A stretch of DNA of 50,574 nt from an uncultured Bacteriovoracaceae bacterium (GCA_950054155.1 CATLOT010000027.1:1-50574); one strand, 5' to 3'. Positions 42,424-49,774 are shown, counted from the first letter of the stretch. Notes: generated by a model from the letters alone, not told the origin. Numbers and translations: made by a program.

Positions 42424-43539
42424 CTAGCTTGGACTCGTCAAACTCAACTTCCTCTCCACCATCGATGATCCAAAATTAACCACATTAGATGCTGCCACTA
42501 AATGCTCCGGGGCAAGATGTGCGTAACGCTGAGTCATCTCTAAGCTTGAGTGGCCTAACATTTTTTGCAGATCATAAATATTACCTCCATTCATCATAAA
42601 ATGACTGGCAAAGGTATGGCGCAAATCATGAAAGCGATAGTGTTGGGAAAGCCCCGCCTTTTTAAGAAACTTCTTAAAGTGACGCCCCAAATGATTCACA
42701 TCGAAGGGTTCGCCTTTCTTAAAGTCAATGATCACGAGATCACTCGTTGATTGAGACTGAAGTTCCATTAGATGGGATTTAACAACCGCATTCATGGGAA
42801 GAAAGCGTCGGCTTTGAAAAGTCTTCGTTCGATCTCCAAGCCCATTTCGATCACGCAGACGCGCTATCTCTATCAGACTTGTTCTAAAATTTACCTTATC
42901 CCAACAAAGTCCAGCGATCTCCCCTCTTCGCATTCCGGTATTTACTGCAATTAAAAAGAGAGAATAAAAGTAATGACCTCGACTTACTTGGAGTACACGA
43001 TTCACTTCATCACTTGTCATATAGACATCAGGACGTGGAGCAACTTTTAGATCACGAAGATATTGGAAAGGATTCTTATCAATTTTTCCATCACGAGTGG
43101 CCTCAGTCATCACTCGCTTAAAAACACCAAGAATAAGATTAACGCCTTTAGCATTGTGACCCTTCTCAAGAAGCGCAGCAATTAACTGATGAGCGTGAGT
43201 TATCTGAATTTTATCAAGATACAAATTTCCAAACAGGGGGAGAATATGCTTTTTCAAAGCAGTCCCATAATACTCATAAGTTCTTGTCGCAAGTTGATAC
43301 TTCACTCTCGTTTCAAGCCAATTGATAGCCTCGTCATGAAGAGTAACAAGTTCTACTTCCCGTAGAAGTTTTGGTTTTATACCTGTAGCAAGGTAGCTTG
43401 CTTTTTCAACTTCGAAGCGGGCCTTCCATCTCCCCGCATCGCCCTTTTTCTTAAATCGTGGGGAATACATTGGTTTACCATCTATATAGATTTTTTCTCT
43501 ATAATAAGTGGTTCCGTTTTTTCTTTTGATAACTTGCAT
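42424..43539 (-). CDS. int: Tyrosine recombinase/integrase
   Basis: This is a 371-residue phage-type integrase with three parts: an N-terminal AP2-like arm-binding segment (KRKNGTTYYREKIYIDGK), a core-binding SAM-like domain (about 70-160) and a catalytic domain. The catalytic residues are visible as Arg in NTGMRRGEIAGL, His-Leu-Arg-His in HDLRHTFASHF, the later His in LGHSSLEMTQRY and the Tyr nucleophile in that same segment. It would insert and excise an element at the adjacent tRNA-Leu 3' end. AAAAGGAG lies before the ATG. A terminator-like hairpin stands between it and the upstream excisionase gene. Confidence 0.95.
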   Translation of the reverse strand: MQVIKRKNGTTYYREKIYIDGKPMYSPRFKKKGDAGRWKARFEVEKASYLATGIKPKLLREVELVTLHDEAINWLETRVKYQLATRTYEYYGTALKKHILPLFGNLYLDKIQITHAHQLIAALLEKGHNAKGVNLILGVFKRVMTEATRDGKIDKNPFQYLRDLKVAPRPDVYMTSDEVNRVLQVSRGHYFYSLFLIAVNTGMRRGEIAGLCWDKVNFRTSLIEIARLRDRNGLGDRTKTFQSRRFLPMNAVVKSHLMELQSQSTSDLVIIDFKKGEPFDVNHLGRHFKKFLKKAGLSQHYRFHDLRHTFASHFMMNGGNIYDLQKMLGHSSLEMTQRYAHLAPEHLVAASNVVNFGSSMVERKLSLTSPS

Positions 43540-43564
43540 AGAAAACTCCTTTTATTAAATGAAT

Positions 43565-43634
43565 AAAAAAAGGGTCTTCGCTCTTTCTCGTCTACTTTCT
43601 ATTTGAATGGTAAAGATCATTCCAAGCGAAGACC
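43565..43634 (-). terminator. Rho-independent terminator between excisionase and integrase
   Basis: On the minus strand a perfect 10-bp stem, GGTCTTCGCT / AGCGAAGACC, with a long loop that has its own GAATG/CATTC pairing, is followed by CTTTTTTTATT. It lies 25 bases upstream of the integrase start, inside what would otherwise be an xis-int transcript. Confidence 0.7.
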
Positions 43635-43651
43635 ATAACATGACCACCAAC

Positions 43652-43930
43652 CTAGATCAAAGGAGTAAAGTCTTTAAGACAACTCTTTATATGGTTATGT
43701 AAGTCTTCAACTCGAAATCGAACTAAGGCACCAAGCTTAACGTGCTTAATTTCACGTCTAAAGACCGCTTGCCTAAGCCACGATACTTTTACATTTAATA
43801 CTTTTGACGCCTCATCAATAGTAAGTAATGAACTTCCCTCTGTGAAATGCATATTTTCTCTCACCATCTCCTGAATCGCCGAATCAATATACTGACTTAC
43901 TTCTTTCGATAAACCTCTATCTCTACCCAA
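43652..43930 (-). CDS. Excisionase-like helix-turn-helix protein
   Basis: This 92-residue protein has a winged helix-turn-helix of the excisionase/MerR type: SSLLTIDEASKVLNVKVSWLRQAVFRREIKHVKLGALVRFRVEDLHNHI. Such proteins bend DNA at attachment sites and set the direction of integrase. The start is TTG, supported by GGAGGGG five bases upstream. The terminator at 43565 follows it. The large inverted repeat lies just upstream of its start, so it may bind there (inference). Confidence 0.8.
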   Translation of the reverse strand: MGRDRGLSKEVSQYIDSAIQEMVRENMHFTEGSSLLTIDEASKVLNVKVSWLRQAVFRREIKHVKLGALVRFRVEDLHNHIKSCLKDFTPLI

Positions 43931-43965
43931 ATCAACCCCTCCAAATTTACGTTTAAATTCTCTTA

Positions 43966-44078
43966 TTCCACTGGACCACGCCCCCGAAAACTAGCAACCC
44001 TGACCACACTCTCTCTACTCGTTGAGAGGGGGTGGTCAGGGTTGCGTCCAGTTCAGAGGGGGCGTGGGTCCAGTGGAA
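43966..44078. repeat. 113-bp nested inverted repeat
   Basis: The outer arms 43966-43985 and 44058-44078 pair over 20 bases with one bulged C (TTCCACTGGACC then CACGCCCCC on the right-arm complement). The inner arms 43995-44007 and 44032-44044 are a perfect 13-bp pair (CAACCCTGACCAC). A CTCTC/GAGAG stem closes the centre. The sequence is much more GC-rich than its surroundings. The right arm overlaps the last codons of the 44053-44850 gene. There is no T tract, so this is not an ordinary terminator. Confidence 0.9.
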
Positions 44079-44850
44079 AAATTCTTTGATTTCTAATGCT
44101 TAAATTCGCTACTTTTACTTCACTACTCTTTGTCCACTTGCTCACCCCTTGAGCATGAAAGTGAGCAGGAATGACCTCTTCGGGCCGAACGAAAACATCT
44201 TCAAATAGGGAAAGATGTAATTCCAGAGAACTTTCTTTCATAACCCTTTTCCAAACTTCCCTTATGGCCCGAGAAATAGACTTACTCCCACATATATACC
44301 AAAGAGAAGTCAGCTCCTTTTTCTCAAGATAACGCTCTAAAATATCTTCAATACGTGAACGGCTTTTCAGATTAAGCTCAAGTTCAATCGCTACAGAGAT
44401 ATTTCTAATACCGCTTCTCACCACCATAATGCCATCAGGGATAAGCTTACTTTTGGCCTCCTCAATCTTATACTTTCTAAAAGTTAAAAGCCTAAGTTCA
44501 TGCTCAGTAACCCAATTTTTCGAAATTCCTAACTCTTCTAGAAATAGTCTTAGCTCATTTAATTTATGGTCATGATCCAACTGATTTTTATTCCAATGGC
44601 GTTTAAACGCCTCACTTCCTCCAAAACTTAAGGCCTTCGAGGTCATGGCCCATAAAATCATATTGGGAAGTCCTGTGATTCTCTTAATGAAACCATTTCT
44701 CTCTAAGAGTCTTAGCCTTCTAAGAACTGTCGTTAAGGCAATCTCTTTAAAAAGAAGTTTATTAATCTGTTTTGAGGAGAGCATCCCGTAGTGAGAAAGC
44801 CTATCAAATAATTGAATGTCTCTTTTGGTTATTCTTAATCCCATTGCCAT
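44053..44850 (-). CDS. Replication-relaxation-like protein of mobile elements
   Basis: This protein of about 266 residues has an N-terminal winged helix (ITKRDIQLFDRLSHYGMLSSKQINKLLF then TVLRRLRLLERNGFIKRI). A later part has DHDHKLNELRLFLEELGI and IPDGIMVVRSG...VAIELELNLKSRSRIEDILERY, the pattern of the Replic_Relax family found on plasmids and integrative elements, where the His-rich start and IELELN segment resemble a restriction-like nuclease core. An ATG at 44850 is preferred here; a TTG at 44859 is possible. It overlaps or abuts the small membrane gene upstream. Its last codons lie inside the nested inverted repeat. Confidence 0.6.
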   Translation of the reverse strand: MAMGLRITKRDIQLFDRLSHYGMLSSKQINKLLFKEIALTTVLRRLRLLERNGFIKRITGLPNMILWAMTSKALSFGGSEAFKRHWNKNQLDHDHKLNELRLFLEELGISKNWVTEHELRLLTFRKYKIEEAKSKLIPDGIMVVRSGIRNISVAIELELNLKSRSRIEDILERYLEKKELTSLWYICGSKSISRAIREVWKRVMKESSLELHLSLFEDVFVRPEEVIPAHFHAQGVSKWTKSSEVKVANLSIRNQRIFPLDPRPL

Positions 44851-44851
44851 C

Positions 44852-45172
44852 TCACACAAAGTTTTGAAGGATATCTTCTTTTACCGCCTCACTCGGTCTT
44901 TTAAGATCCCTTACCTCTTTAAAAAGAATTTCCTTGGCCTTAATTAATTCGCTAAGCTCTCTATTATTTTTTGATAAGGCCTCCTTTATTTCGCGGTCCC
45001 TCACCCTATTTTTTTCATTATGCTCAAAATTATTTTGTCTCAGCGCTTTTAAATATTCCTCTTCATAGTGGTCAAACTTTCGATCAAGGCCTCGCTCTAA
45101 AAAGTAGAGGTAGACCCAAGTTAAAACTAAGCAAATAATAGGAATGTAAAAAACAGATTTTTCTAAATACAA
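44852..45172 (-). CDS. Small membrane-anchored coiled-coil protein
   Basis: This 106-residue protein has one N-terminal membrane helix (about 7-25: VFYIPIICLVLTWVYLYFL) followed by a charged coiled coil. It starts at TTG with an excellent AGGAGG seven bases upstream. Its TGA lies within a few bases of the replication-relaxation-like start, so the pair is translationally coupled and the protein may tether that partner to the membrane (inference). No homologous family is recognised. Confidence 0.65.
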   Translation of the reverse strand: MYLEKSVFYIPIICLVLTWVYLYFLERGLDRKFDHYEEEYLKALRQNNFEHNEKNRVRDREIKEALSKNNRELSELIKAKEILFKEVRDLKRPSEAVKEDILQNFV

Positions 45173-45513
45173 TAAGTCCTCCTAGAAAAATAAAACTCTT
45201 ACTTAAAAATGAATTTTTACTTGATAGAATTAAAATAATCAGGTAGATTAAATCATCGAAACCTCCTTTAAATCAGTGTTTCAGACAACACTTATCAATA
45301 GACGAATCGAAAACTCTTCACTAAAAAAATCAAAAAAGAAAGACAATAAAACTCAAAAACACTTACTCTGATGTAAGCTTCTTTATTACCCTTTTGAATT
45401 TATTCACAAGCACCAAAGTAAGATAAAAAAAAAGAAAAAATTATTTCATCATTAAACAACACAAAATAATTTGGACTATAATAGAATCTCGACAATAAAA
45501 AGGATGATTCATT
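45173..45513. promoter_or_regulatory. AT-rich divergent intergenic region of the island
   Basis: In this 341-bp region a TATAAT at 45477-45482, with a weak TTAAAC-type -35, faces the plus-strand gene at 45514. On the minus strand AAAGGAGG stands 5 bases before ATG ATT TAA (45256-45248), a two-codon mini-ORF in the leader of the 45172 gene. No other gene is seen. Confidence 0.45.
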
Positions 45514-46008
45514 TTGAATATTAAAGAACTTGGTGAAAAATTAGACCAAAAAATAGAAAGTGCAGATAATCTTTCCTATGCCGAGCAAGGCATTGGCCTC
45601 TCACCGAAAGACATAGAAATTAAACTCCTGGGCCAAGTCTCACTTTTAGTCGACGAAGAAATGTCATCCAAAATAGAACTTGAGATGACGATGGACTTTG
45701 ATGCCCATGTTAAGGCCAGTTTTGAAATCTCAAGATTTTTGGATGAGCTTTTAAAAGAGCAAGGCATGGAGCTTGATTCTTTAAGTGGGGAGATATGGAT
45801 GCCGAAGGATACCAGATGGGAACTTTGCTACGAGGGTGACTATGTCACAATTTATAAGGCCAGTGCCTTAGATGTTCTCGTGTCTAAGGCGATCAAGGCA
45901 CCTGAGAAGAACAGAAAACTAATACAAGAATCTATTGAAATTTATGGACGAGAACTCTCAGACAAGATCACTCAATATGGAGGGAATCCCGATTTTTTCA
46001 AGAAGTAG
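45514..46008 (+). CDS. Possible nucleotidyltransferase-like protein (DUF6036-like)
   Basis: This 164-residue soluble protein starts at TTG with AAGGATG upstream. Segments MTMDFDAHVKASFEISRFLDELL and DYVTIYKASALDVLVSKAIKAPEKNRKLI recall minimal nucleotidyltransferase-fold proteins (DUF6036/AbiEii-like) that serve in toxin-antitoxin or abortive-infection pairs, but the usual GS-x-A motif is not obvious. The assignment is weak. It is followed after 87 bases by a second gene with its own promoter, and the two form a compact unit within the island. Confidence 0.45.
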   Translation: MNIKELGEKLDQKIESADNLSYAEQGIGLSPKDIEIKLLGQVSLLVDEEMSSKIELEMTMDFDAHVKASFEISRFLDELLKEQGMELDSLSGEIWMPKDTRWELCYEGDYVTIYKASALDVLVSKAIKAPEKNRKLIQESIEIYGRELSDKITQYGGNPDFFKK

Positions 46009-46044
46009 GCCTCTAAGCTTCTGAATATACTGATATTTTCAAAT

Positions 46045-46073
46045 TAGTGCCCGTACACTATTTATGGTATAAT
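46045..46073 (+). promoter_or_regulatory. Extended -10 promoter with palindromic operator
   Basis: TGGTATAAT (46065-46073) is an extended -10 with a consensus TATAAT. The palindrome TAGTG-CCCGTA-CACTA (46045-46060) covers the expected -35 position, as an operator for repression would. The ATG follows at 46096. Confidence 0.55.
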
Positions 46074-46095
46074 GGATTTAACCGAGTAGGATGTT

Positions 46096-46593
46096 ATGGG
46101 AACCCTAGAGAGAACAGGAAATACATTCAATACCCCACAAGAAAATCTAGCTTATTTGCTAGTTAAATACGGGGCTATGGTAACGAACAGACCAGAGAAG
46201 TATGCCAAAGGTCACGTTATCCCTGCTCAAATTGACCTAGAAGCCGCTTTGGAAGATAACCCTAGGCTCTTAGCACCCTTAATCGTTCTCCTCACTCAGC
46301 ACCCCATTTTCTTAAAGAAATTCACAGAGATTCCCCAAGATATCCTTGAAACAGTAAAGGCCCTGAGAAAAGGCGACCTGACCGGCCCAGATTGTCGATA
46401 CGAGAGCTTTAAGAAGCTGGTCAAACTCTGCAATATTAGAAATGACGGAAGAGTCAAGGCCACAACTGAACGTAAGATACGGAAGGAGTGGCGCCTCGCC
46501 CCTGACGTTATCGAAAAAATTGAAGCTCAAGTGAAGAAAGGAAAATTTAAAACAGGCACTGAGTTCATCGAAACATTGGTCAGGAAATTTTAA
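46096..46593 (+). CDS. Hypothetical protein of the island two-gene unit
   Basis: This 165-residue basic, helical protein has no signal peptide. The N-terminal half contains DLEAALEDNPRLLAPLIVLLTQHPIFLKKF. The C-terminal half is Lys/Arg rich and ends with WRLAPDVIEKIEAQVKKGKFKTGTEFIETLVRKF, which could be DNA-binding. The family is not recognised. It has its own consensus promoter with an overlapping palindrome, typical of an autoregulated gene; pairing with the upstream nucleotidyltransferase-like gene is inference. Confidence 0.5.
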   Translation: MGTLERTGNTFNTPQENLAYLLVKYGAMVTNRPEKYAKGHVIPAQIDLEAALEDNPRLLAPLIVLLTQHPIFLKKFTEIPQDILETVKALRKGDLTGPDCRYESFKKLVKLCNIRNDGRVKATTERKIRKEWRLAPDVIEKIEAQVKKGKFKTGTEFIETLVRKF

Positions 46594-46631
46594 ATAATGG
46601 AAGAAGAAATAATTTAGCTTTTAGGTACAAA

Positions 46632-46652
46632 AGTCAGGACTTGCTTTTACAA
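46632..46652 (+). repeat. Degenerate extra copy of the IS terminal repeat
   Basis: AGTCAGGACTTGCTTTTACA matches the left terminal repeat of the nearby insertion sequence at about 18 of 21 positions. It lies 62 bases outside it in the same orientation. It may be a relic of an earlier insertion. Confidence 0.55.
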
Positions 46653-46687
46653 AAGTTACAAAAAGAAGCATGCAATGAAAAATTAGA

Positions 46688-47920
46688 TGCAGTAGTCACG
46701 AGTTGCGTTTACAAAACGCCCTCAGTCAAAATAGATTTTTACTGTAAAACTATTTCTGTTCTTTCTTCTCCATTATCGTAAACCATTTCGCCATACTTTA
46801 GAACTCCCTCAGTAAAAGTTTCGTAGGGAGTTCTTCCAAGGCATCTCTTTCCTTGATTTGTTCGATCAAAATTGTACTTCTTCATGAACTCATCTAGATC
46901 TTTCTGCATCTGCTCAACCGAAGTATAGAGAGTTTTTCTAAACGCAGTAGCGTAAAACTCATTTTGAATCGTCTGGTTAAGTTTTTCGACTGATCCATTC
47001 GTTTGTGGATGCCTAGCTTTAGTTCGACTGTGTTCAATGTCGTTAAGGTGTAGAAACAGCTGGTAATGGTGTTGAGTTTGAACGCCACAATATTCGCGAC
47101 CATTATCTGTGAGAACTCTTAGCACAGAGATTCCATGCTCATCAAAGAACGGTAGTACCTTGCTATTTAAAAAGTCCGCAGCAACAGTCTGGGTCTTATC
47201 AAGATAAAGTTTGGCGAATCCAACATTTGAATAGGTATCAATTCCTGTTTGTTGATAGATCTTACCAATGCCTTTGATATATCCAACGTAGTAAGTATCT
47301 TGAGCAAAGAGAAAACCTGAGTGATGAGTTTCAACTTCTCCATGTGCTTCTTTTTCAAGCTTTTGATCTTCTAGAGCCTTTACTTGAGATTCGGTAAGAA
47401 TATTATTTTCTTTTTTGGACCACTCTTCAAGACGCTTGAGACGAAGATTTTTATTTTCAAGATTGTGACGAAGCCATACACTGCGAACGCCACCAGGACT
47501 GATTAAAGTACCTTTTCTCTTGAGTTCATTAGACACTCTGACTTGGCCATGAGTCGGCTCAATAAGACTGTAGTCGAGGATAGCTTTTTCAGTTTCTGGT
47601 GAACATCGATTGCCAACTCTTGGGCCTTTACGAGTCTTCTCTTTAAGGCCTTCTATTCCTTCTTCTTTAATAACATTTTTTATATCATAGTAGTGCTGTC
47701 TACTAACTCCCATTTGCTTGCAAGCTTTCGAGATGTTCATCATCGTGTCCGCAAAGTCTACTATGCTAAGATTTCTATTAATGAGATACTGTTGCTGAGT
47801 CATACGTTTTCTCCTTTGTTAAAATTATGTTTCGCAACTTCATTTTAACTGAGAACGTATGACTCAAAATTTATACGGCAATTTTAGTCAAGTGTTGTAA
47901 ATGCAATTCGTGACTCTTTC
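46688..47920. mobile_element. IS481-family insertion sequence
   Basis: One transposase gene lies between imperfect terminal inverted repeats. The left repeat begins at 46694 (AGTCACGAGTTGCGTTTACA) and the right one ends at 47915 (complement AGTCACGAATTGCATTTACA), with 19 of 21 matching. The 8-bp direct repeats AAATTAGA at 46680-46687 and 47921-47928 may be the target duplication, which would put the element at 46688-47920. The right copy contains the stop codon of the neighbouring minus-strand gene. Confidence 0.75.
46739..47803 (-). CDS. IS481-type DDE transposase
   Basis: This 354-residue transposase has a helix-turn-helix N-terminus (ISKACKQMGVSRQHYYDIKNVI), an HTH_29-like RKGPRVGNRCSP segment, and an rve integrase core with the triad Asp in FAQDTYYV, Asp in VLTDNGREYCG and Glu in TNGSVEKLNQT. 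The spacing and the PQTNGSVEKLNQT block are typical of IS481. AAAGGAG precedes the ATG. The frame is intact, so the element may be active. Confidence 0.9.
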   Translation of the reverse strand: MTQQQYLINRNLSIVDFADTMMNISKACKQMGVSRQHYYDIKNVIKEEGIEGLKEKTRKGPRVGNRCSPETEKAILDYSLIEPTHGQVRVSNELKRKGTLISPGGVRSVWLRHNLENKNLRLKRLEEWSKKENNILTESQVKALEDQKLEKEAHGEVETHHSGFLFAQDTYYVGYIKGIGKIYQQTGIDTYSNVGFAKLYLDKTQTVAADFLNSKVLPFFDEHGISVLRVLTDNGREYCGVQTQHHYQLFLHLNDIEHSRTKARHPQTNGSVEKLNQTIQNEFYATAFRKTLYTSVEQMQKDLDEFMKKYNFDRTNQGKRCLGRTPYETFTEGVLKYGEMVYDNGEERTEIVLQ

Positions 47921-47923
47921 AAA

Positions 47924-48391
47924 TTAGAAAGCTAATGACTTAAGCTCTTTTTCATCTTTATCAAAGACTTGAATATTTAATGAATCATCAGCATTAAGTT
48001 GAGAACGAAGTCGAATATTATTATCAATGTCTTTTATTAGAAACCCTGCTTTATCACCATTTAGAACGTACATACTTACTCTTTCACTAACTTTCCCATC
48101 AGCATAAGAATCTATTGTAATAGATGCAGTACCATCATCCATCACAACAAAACCCCCATTTTCATCACCTTTATCATTGAATAAGATTAGACCACTTGCA
48201 GCTTCTCTTCTTTGAAAAACTTTACCCAAAACTCTTACGTCTTTACTTGCTGGGTCTAAATGTATTCTTTCAACACCATTGTCATCAACTACAATGACCT
48301 TCTTGGTTTTAATTTGAATTTCCCCACCAAAGAACAAAGCTAGAAATACAACAGTTACCAATAGGTTAAGAATACAGTTAGTCAGTATCAT
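47924..48391 (-). CDS. Membrane-anchored hypothetical protein
   Basis: This protein of about 155 residues has one N-terminal membrane helix (ILNLLVTVVFLALFF) and a beta-rich extracytoplasmic or cytoplasmic domain with repeated short strands, e.g. VIVVDDNGVERIHLDPAS, GGFVVMDDGTASITIDS and NIRLRSQLNADDSLNIQVFD. The family is not recognised. The ATG at 48391 is preferred to an upstream TTG. Its stop lies in the putative target duplication of the insertion sequence, so the original C-terminus may have been altered. It is divergent from, and overlaps the extended frame of, the truncated toxin gene. Confidence 0.5.
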   Translation of the reverse strand: MILTNCILNLLVTVVFLALFFGGEIQIKTKKVIVVDDNGVERIHLDPASKDVRVLGKVFQRREAASGLILFNDKGDENGGFVVMDDGTASITIDSYADGKVSERVSMYVLNGDKAGFLIKDIDNNIRLRSQLNADDSLNIQVFDKDEKELKSLAF

Positions 48392-48437
48392 AGACAATCC
48401 AGAACAACTAAAACAGGCTTACGATTATGTTGCAGAG

Positions 48438-49052
48438 GTGGGTTTTGAAAAAATAGCGGAAGATATAGCGAACGGACTTGAAGAAAAATGGGATGAGTTT
48501 TTAGATGCTGATGGTAATAGAAAATCCGAAATGATTGGCGCTACTGTTGTTGAGGTAGGATTAATCTTCTTGCCTGTAGGCGAAGCAAAAATAGGTATTG
48601 AAGCTGTTAAAACGGCGTTAAAAGGGTCAAAAGTCGCCGAGCGTGCTACAGATATCGCAAAGATTGCCTCATTATTCGGCAGAAAAGTATCGCCAACAAC
48701 TGTGATGAATACTGCTAAAAAATTTACAGAAAAGTTTGGTATTAAATCCTCAAATTTCCTCAAAGAAATTGCAAAAAATGAAACTGGGGCCATAGGTAAC
48801 CTCAACAAAGTAAGTGATCTAGTTAAAAAAACAAGCGATGATGTAGCAGAATGGATAGGAAGAGATGCTAGGTTGATCAAAAAAGATTCGGGGGATATTA
48901 TCGTATTATCGAAGGATGGAAATAAAAGGTTTCGAGTAGATATCAACAGAACCAACCCTCACCAAAATCCCCACGCTCACATAGAAGAGCTTATAGACGG
49001 AAAATGGATAAAATCAGGACCAGTCTATCCGAGAGACGTTCCTCACAACTAG
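48438..49052 (+). CDS. 5'-truncated polymorphic toxin (C-terminal toxin domain)
   Basis: This frame of 204 residues from GTG stays open upstream to 48318, and the extra residues (DNPEQLKQAYDYVAEV) read like the pre-toxin region of polymorphic toxins, followed by LEEKWDEFLDADGNRKSEMIGATVVEVGLIFLPVGEAK, a linker common in Rhs/CdiA-type proteins. The end, RFRVDINRTNPHQNPHAHIEEL then GPVYPRDVPHN, resembles a His-rich C-terminal toxin domain of the polymorphic-toxin type. No delivery domain is present, so this looks like an orphan tip. A small gene 9 bases downstream is the likely immunity gene. Confidence 0.6.
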   Translation: MGFEKIAEDIANGLEEKWDEFLDADGNRKSEMIGATVVEVGLIFLPVGEAKIGIEAVKTALKGSKVAERATDIAKIASLFGRKVSPTTVMNTAKKFTEKFGIKSSNFLKEIAKNETGAIGNLNKVSDLVKKTSDDVAEWIGRDARLIKKDSGDIIVLSKDGNKRFRVDINRTNPHQNPHAHIEELIDGKWIKSGPVYPRDVPHN

Positions 49053-49061
49053 GGCACTATT

Positions 49062-49304
49062 ATGAGATTTTTAGACCAAGATAACGATAAAGCGATTAAA
49101 GAGATTCTTGTTTGCTTAACCCTAAAGGAAGCAATGGAGCTAAAGAACTCTCTAGAAGACCTCATTAGCTGTTCAAAAAACAACCACGCTCACATACCAG
49201 ATGAGAACCTTGAGATGGAGATGACCCTATGTATTTACAGCAAGGAAGAAATTGACTCATCCTTCGATGATAGGACTAAGAAGCTAATTCTAGAAAATTC
49301 ATAA
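49062..49304 (+). CDS. Candidate immunity protein
   Basis: This 80-residue acidic protein (many Glu and Asp, with CSKNNHAHIPDENLEMEM) has no signal peptide. Its small size and acidic charge are usual for immunity proteins that mask a basic toxin. It starts 9 bases after the toxin frame stop. The function is inferred from position only. Confidence 0.5.
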   Translation: MRFLDQDNDKAIKEILVCLTLKEAMELKNSLEDLISCSKNNHAHIPDENLEMEMTLCIYSKEEIDSSFDDRTKKLILENS

Positions 49305-49314
49305 TAAGCCACCC

Positions 49315-49436
49315 GAATCAGTACCCCTGAATCAGTACCCCTGAATCAGTACCCCTGAATCAGTACCCCCGAATCAGTACCCCCGAATCAGTACCCCTAA
49401 AGGGAACCCATTCCCCCAAAGGGAACCCATTCCCCC
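49315..49436 (+). repeat. Two tandem repeat arrays upstream of the toxin-antitoxin operon
   Basis: Six head-to-tail 14-bp units (GAATCAGTACCCCT or CCCCC end) span 49315-49398. Two identical 19-bp units (AAAGGGAACCCATTCCCCC) span 49399-49436. The arrays end about 10 bases before the promoter at 49446. They resemble iterons or multiple operator sites. There are no spacers, so this is not a CRISPR array. Confidence 0.95.
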
Positions 49437-49445
49437 AAAAGCTAC

Positions 49446-49474
49446 TTGACCTGTATGCTAAAAAAGCCTACAAT
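49446..49474 (+). promoter_or_regulatory. Strong sigma-70 promoter for the toxin-antitoxin operon
   Basis: TTGACC (49446-49451), a 17-base spacer and TACAAT (49469-49474) lie directly before the ATG at 49481. Transcription should start at or next to the A of that ATG, and no Shine-Dalgarno precedes it, predicting a leaderless toxin message. Confidence 0.65.
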
Positions 49475-49480
49475 AAACCA

Positions 49481-49774
49481 ATGACCAAGAGGAAAGTCAA
49501 AATTTCTAAAAAAGCAGAAAAACAACTTAGGGCTGTACAACAATCTATTTACTCTGCTTACAAGCTTTGGCTTTCGGTCATCTTAAGTGAAGGCGTAAAG
49601 GGCCTAAGAAGCTATGCCGGCTTTAAAGATCACGCTCTCACAGGCAATCGAAAAGGAGAACGAGCATCACGCTTAAGTAGAACGATGAGAATAATCTACA
49701 AAGTCACTAATAATGGTGAAATTGAACTAATAGACATCATTGAGGTTAATAGTCATGACTACAGAAAAAAATGA
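49481..49774 (+). CDS. RelE/ParE/HigB-type toxin
   Basis: This 97-residue basic protein has a RelE-superfamily outline: KKAEKQLRAVQQSIYSAYKLWLSVI helices, then GFKDHALTGNRKGERASRLSRTMRIIYKVTNNGEIELIDIIEVNSHDYRKK, with the closing VNSHDYRK as in RelE/YafQ-like proteins. It would cut mRNA on the ribosome or otherwise inhibit growth. The next gene encodes an HTH antitoxin and overlaps its end by 20 bases, with toxin first as in higBA. Confidence 0.75.
   Translation: MTKRKVKISKKAEKQLRAVQQSIYSAYKLWLSVILSEGVKGLRSYAGFKDHALTGNRKGERASRLSRTMRIIYKVTNNGEIELIDIIEVNSHDYRKK

Noticed and set aside
43966-44078. Simple transcription terminator for the replication-relaxation-like gene
   Set aside because: The structure is too long and nested and no T tract follows on either strand.
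49315-49436. CRISPR-like array
   Set aside because: Units are head to tail without spacers and no cas genes are present.
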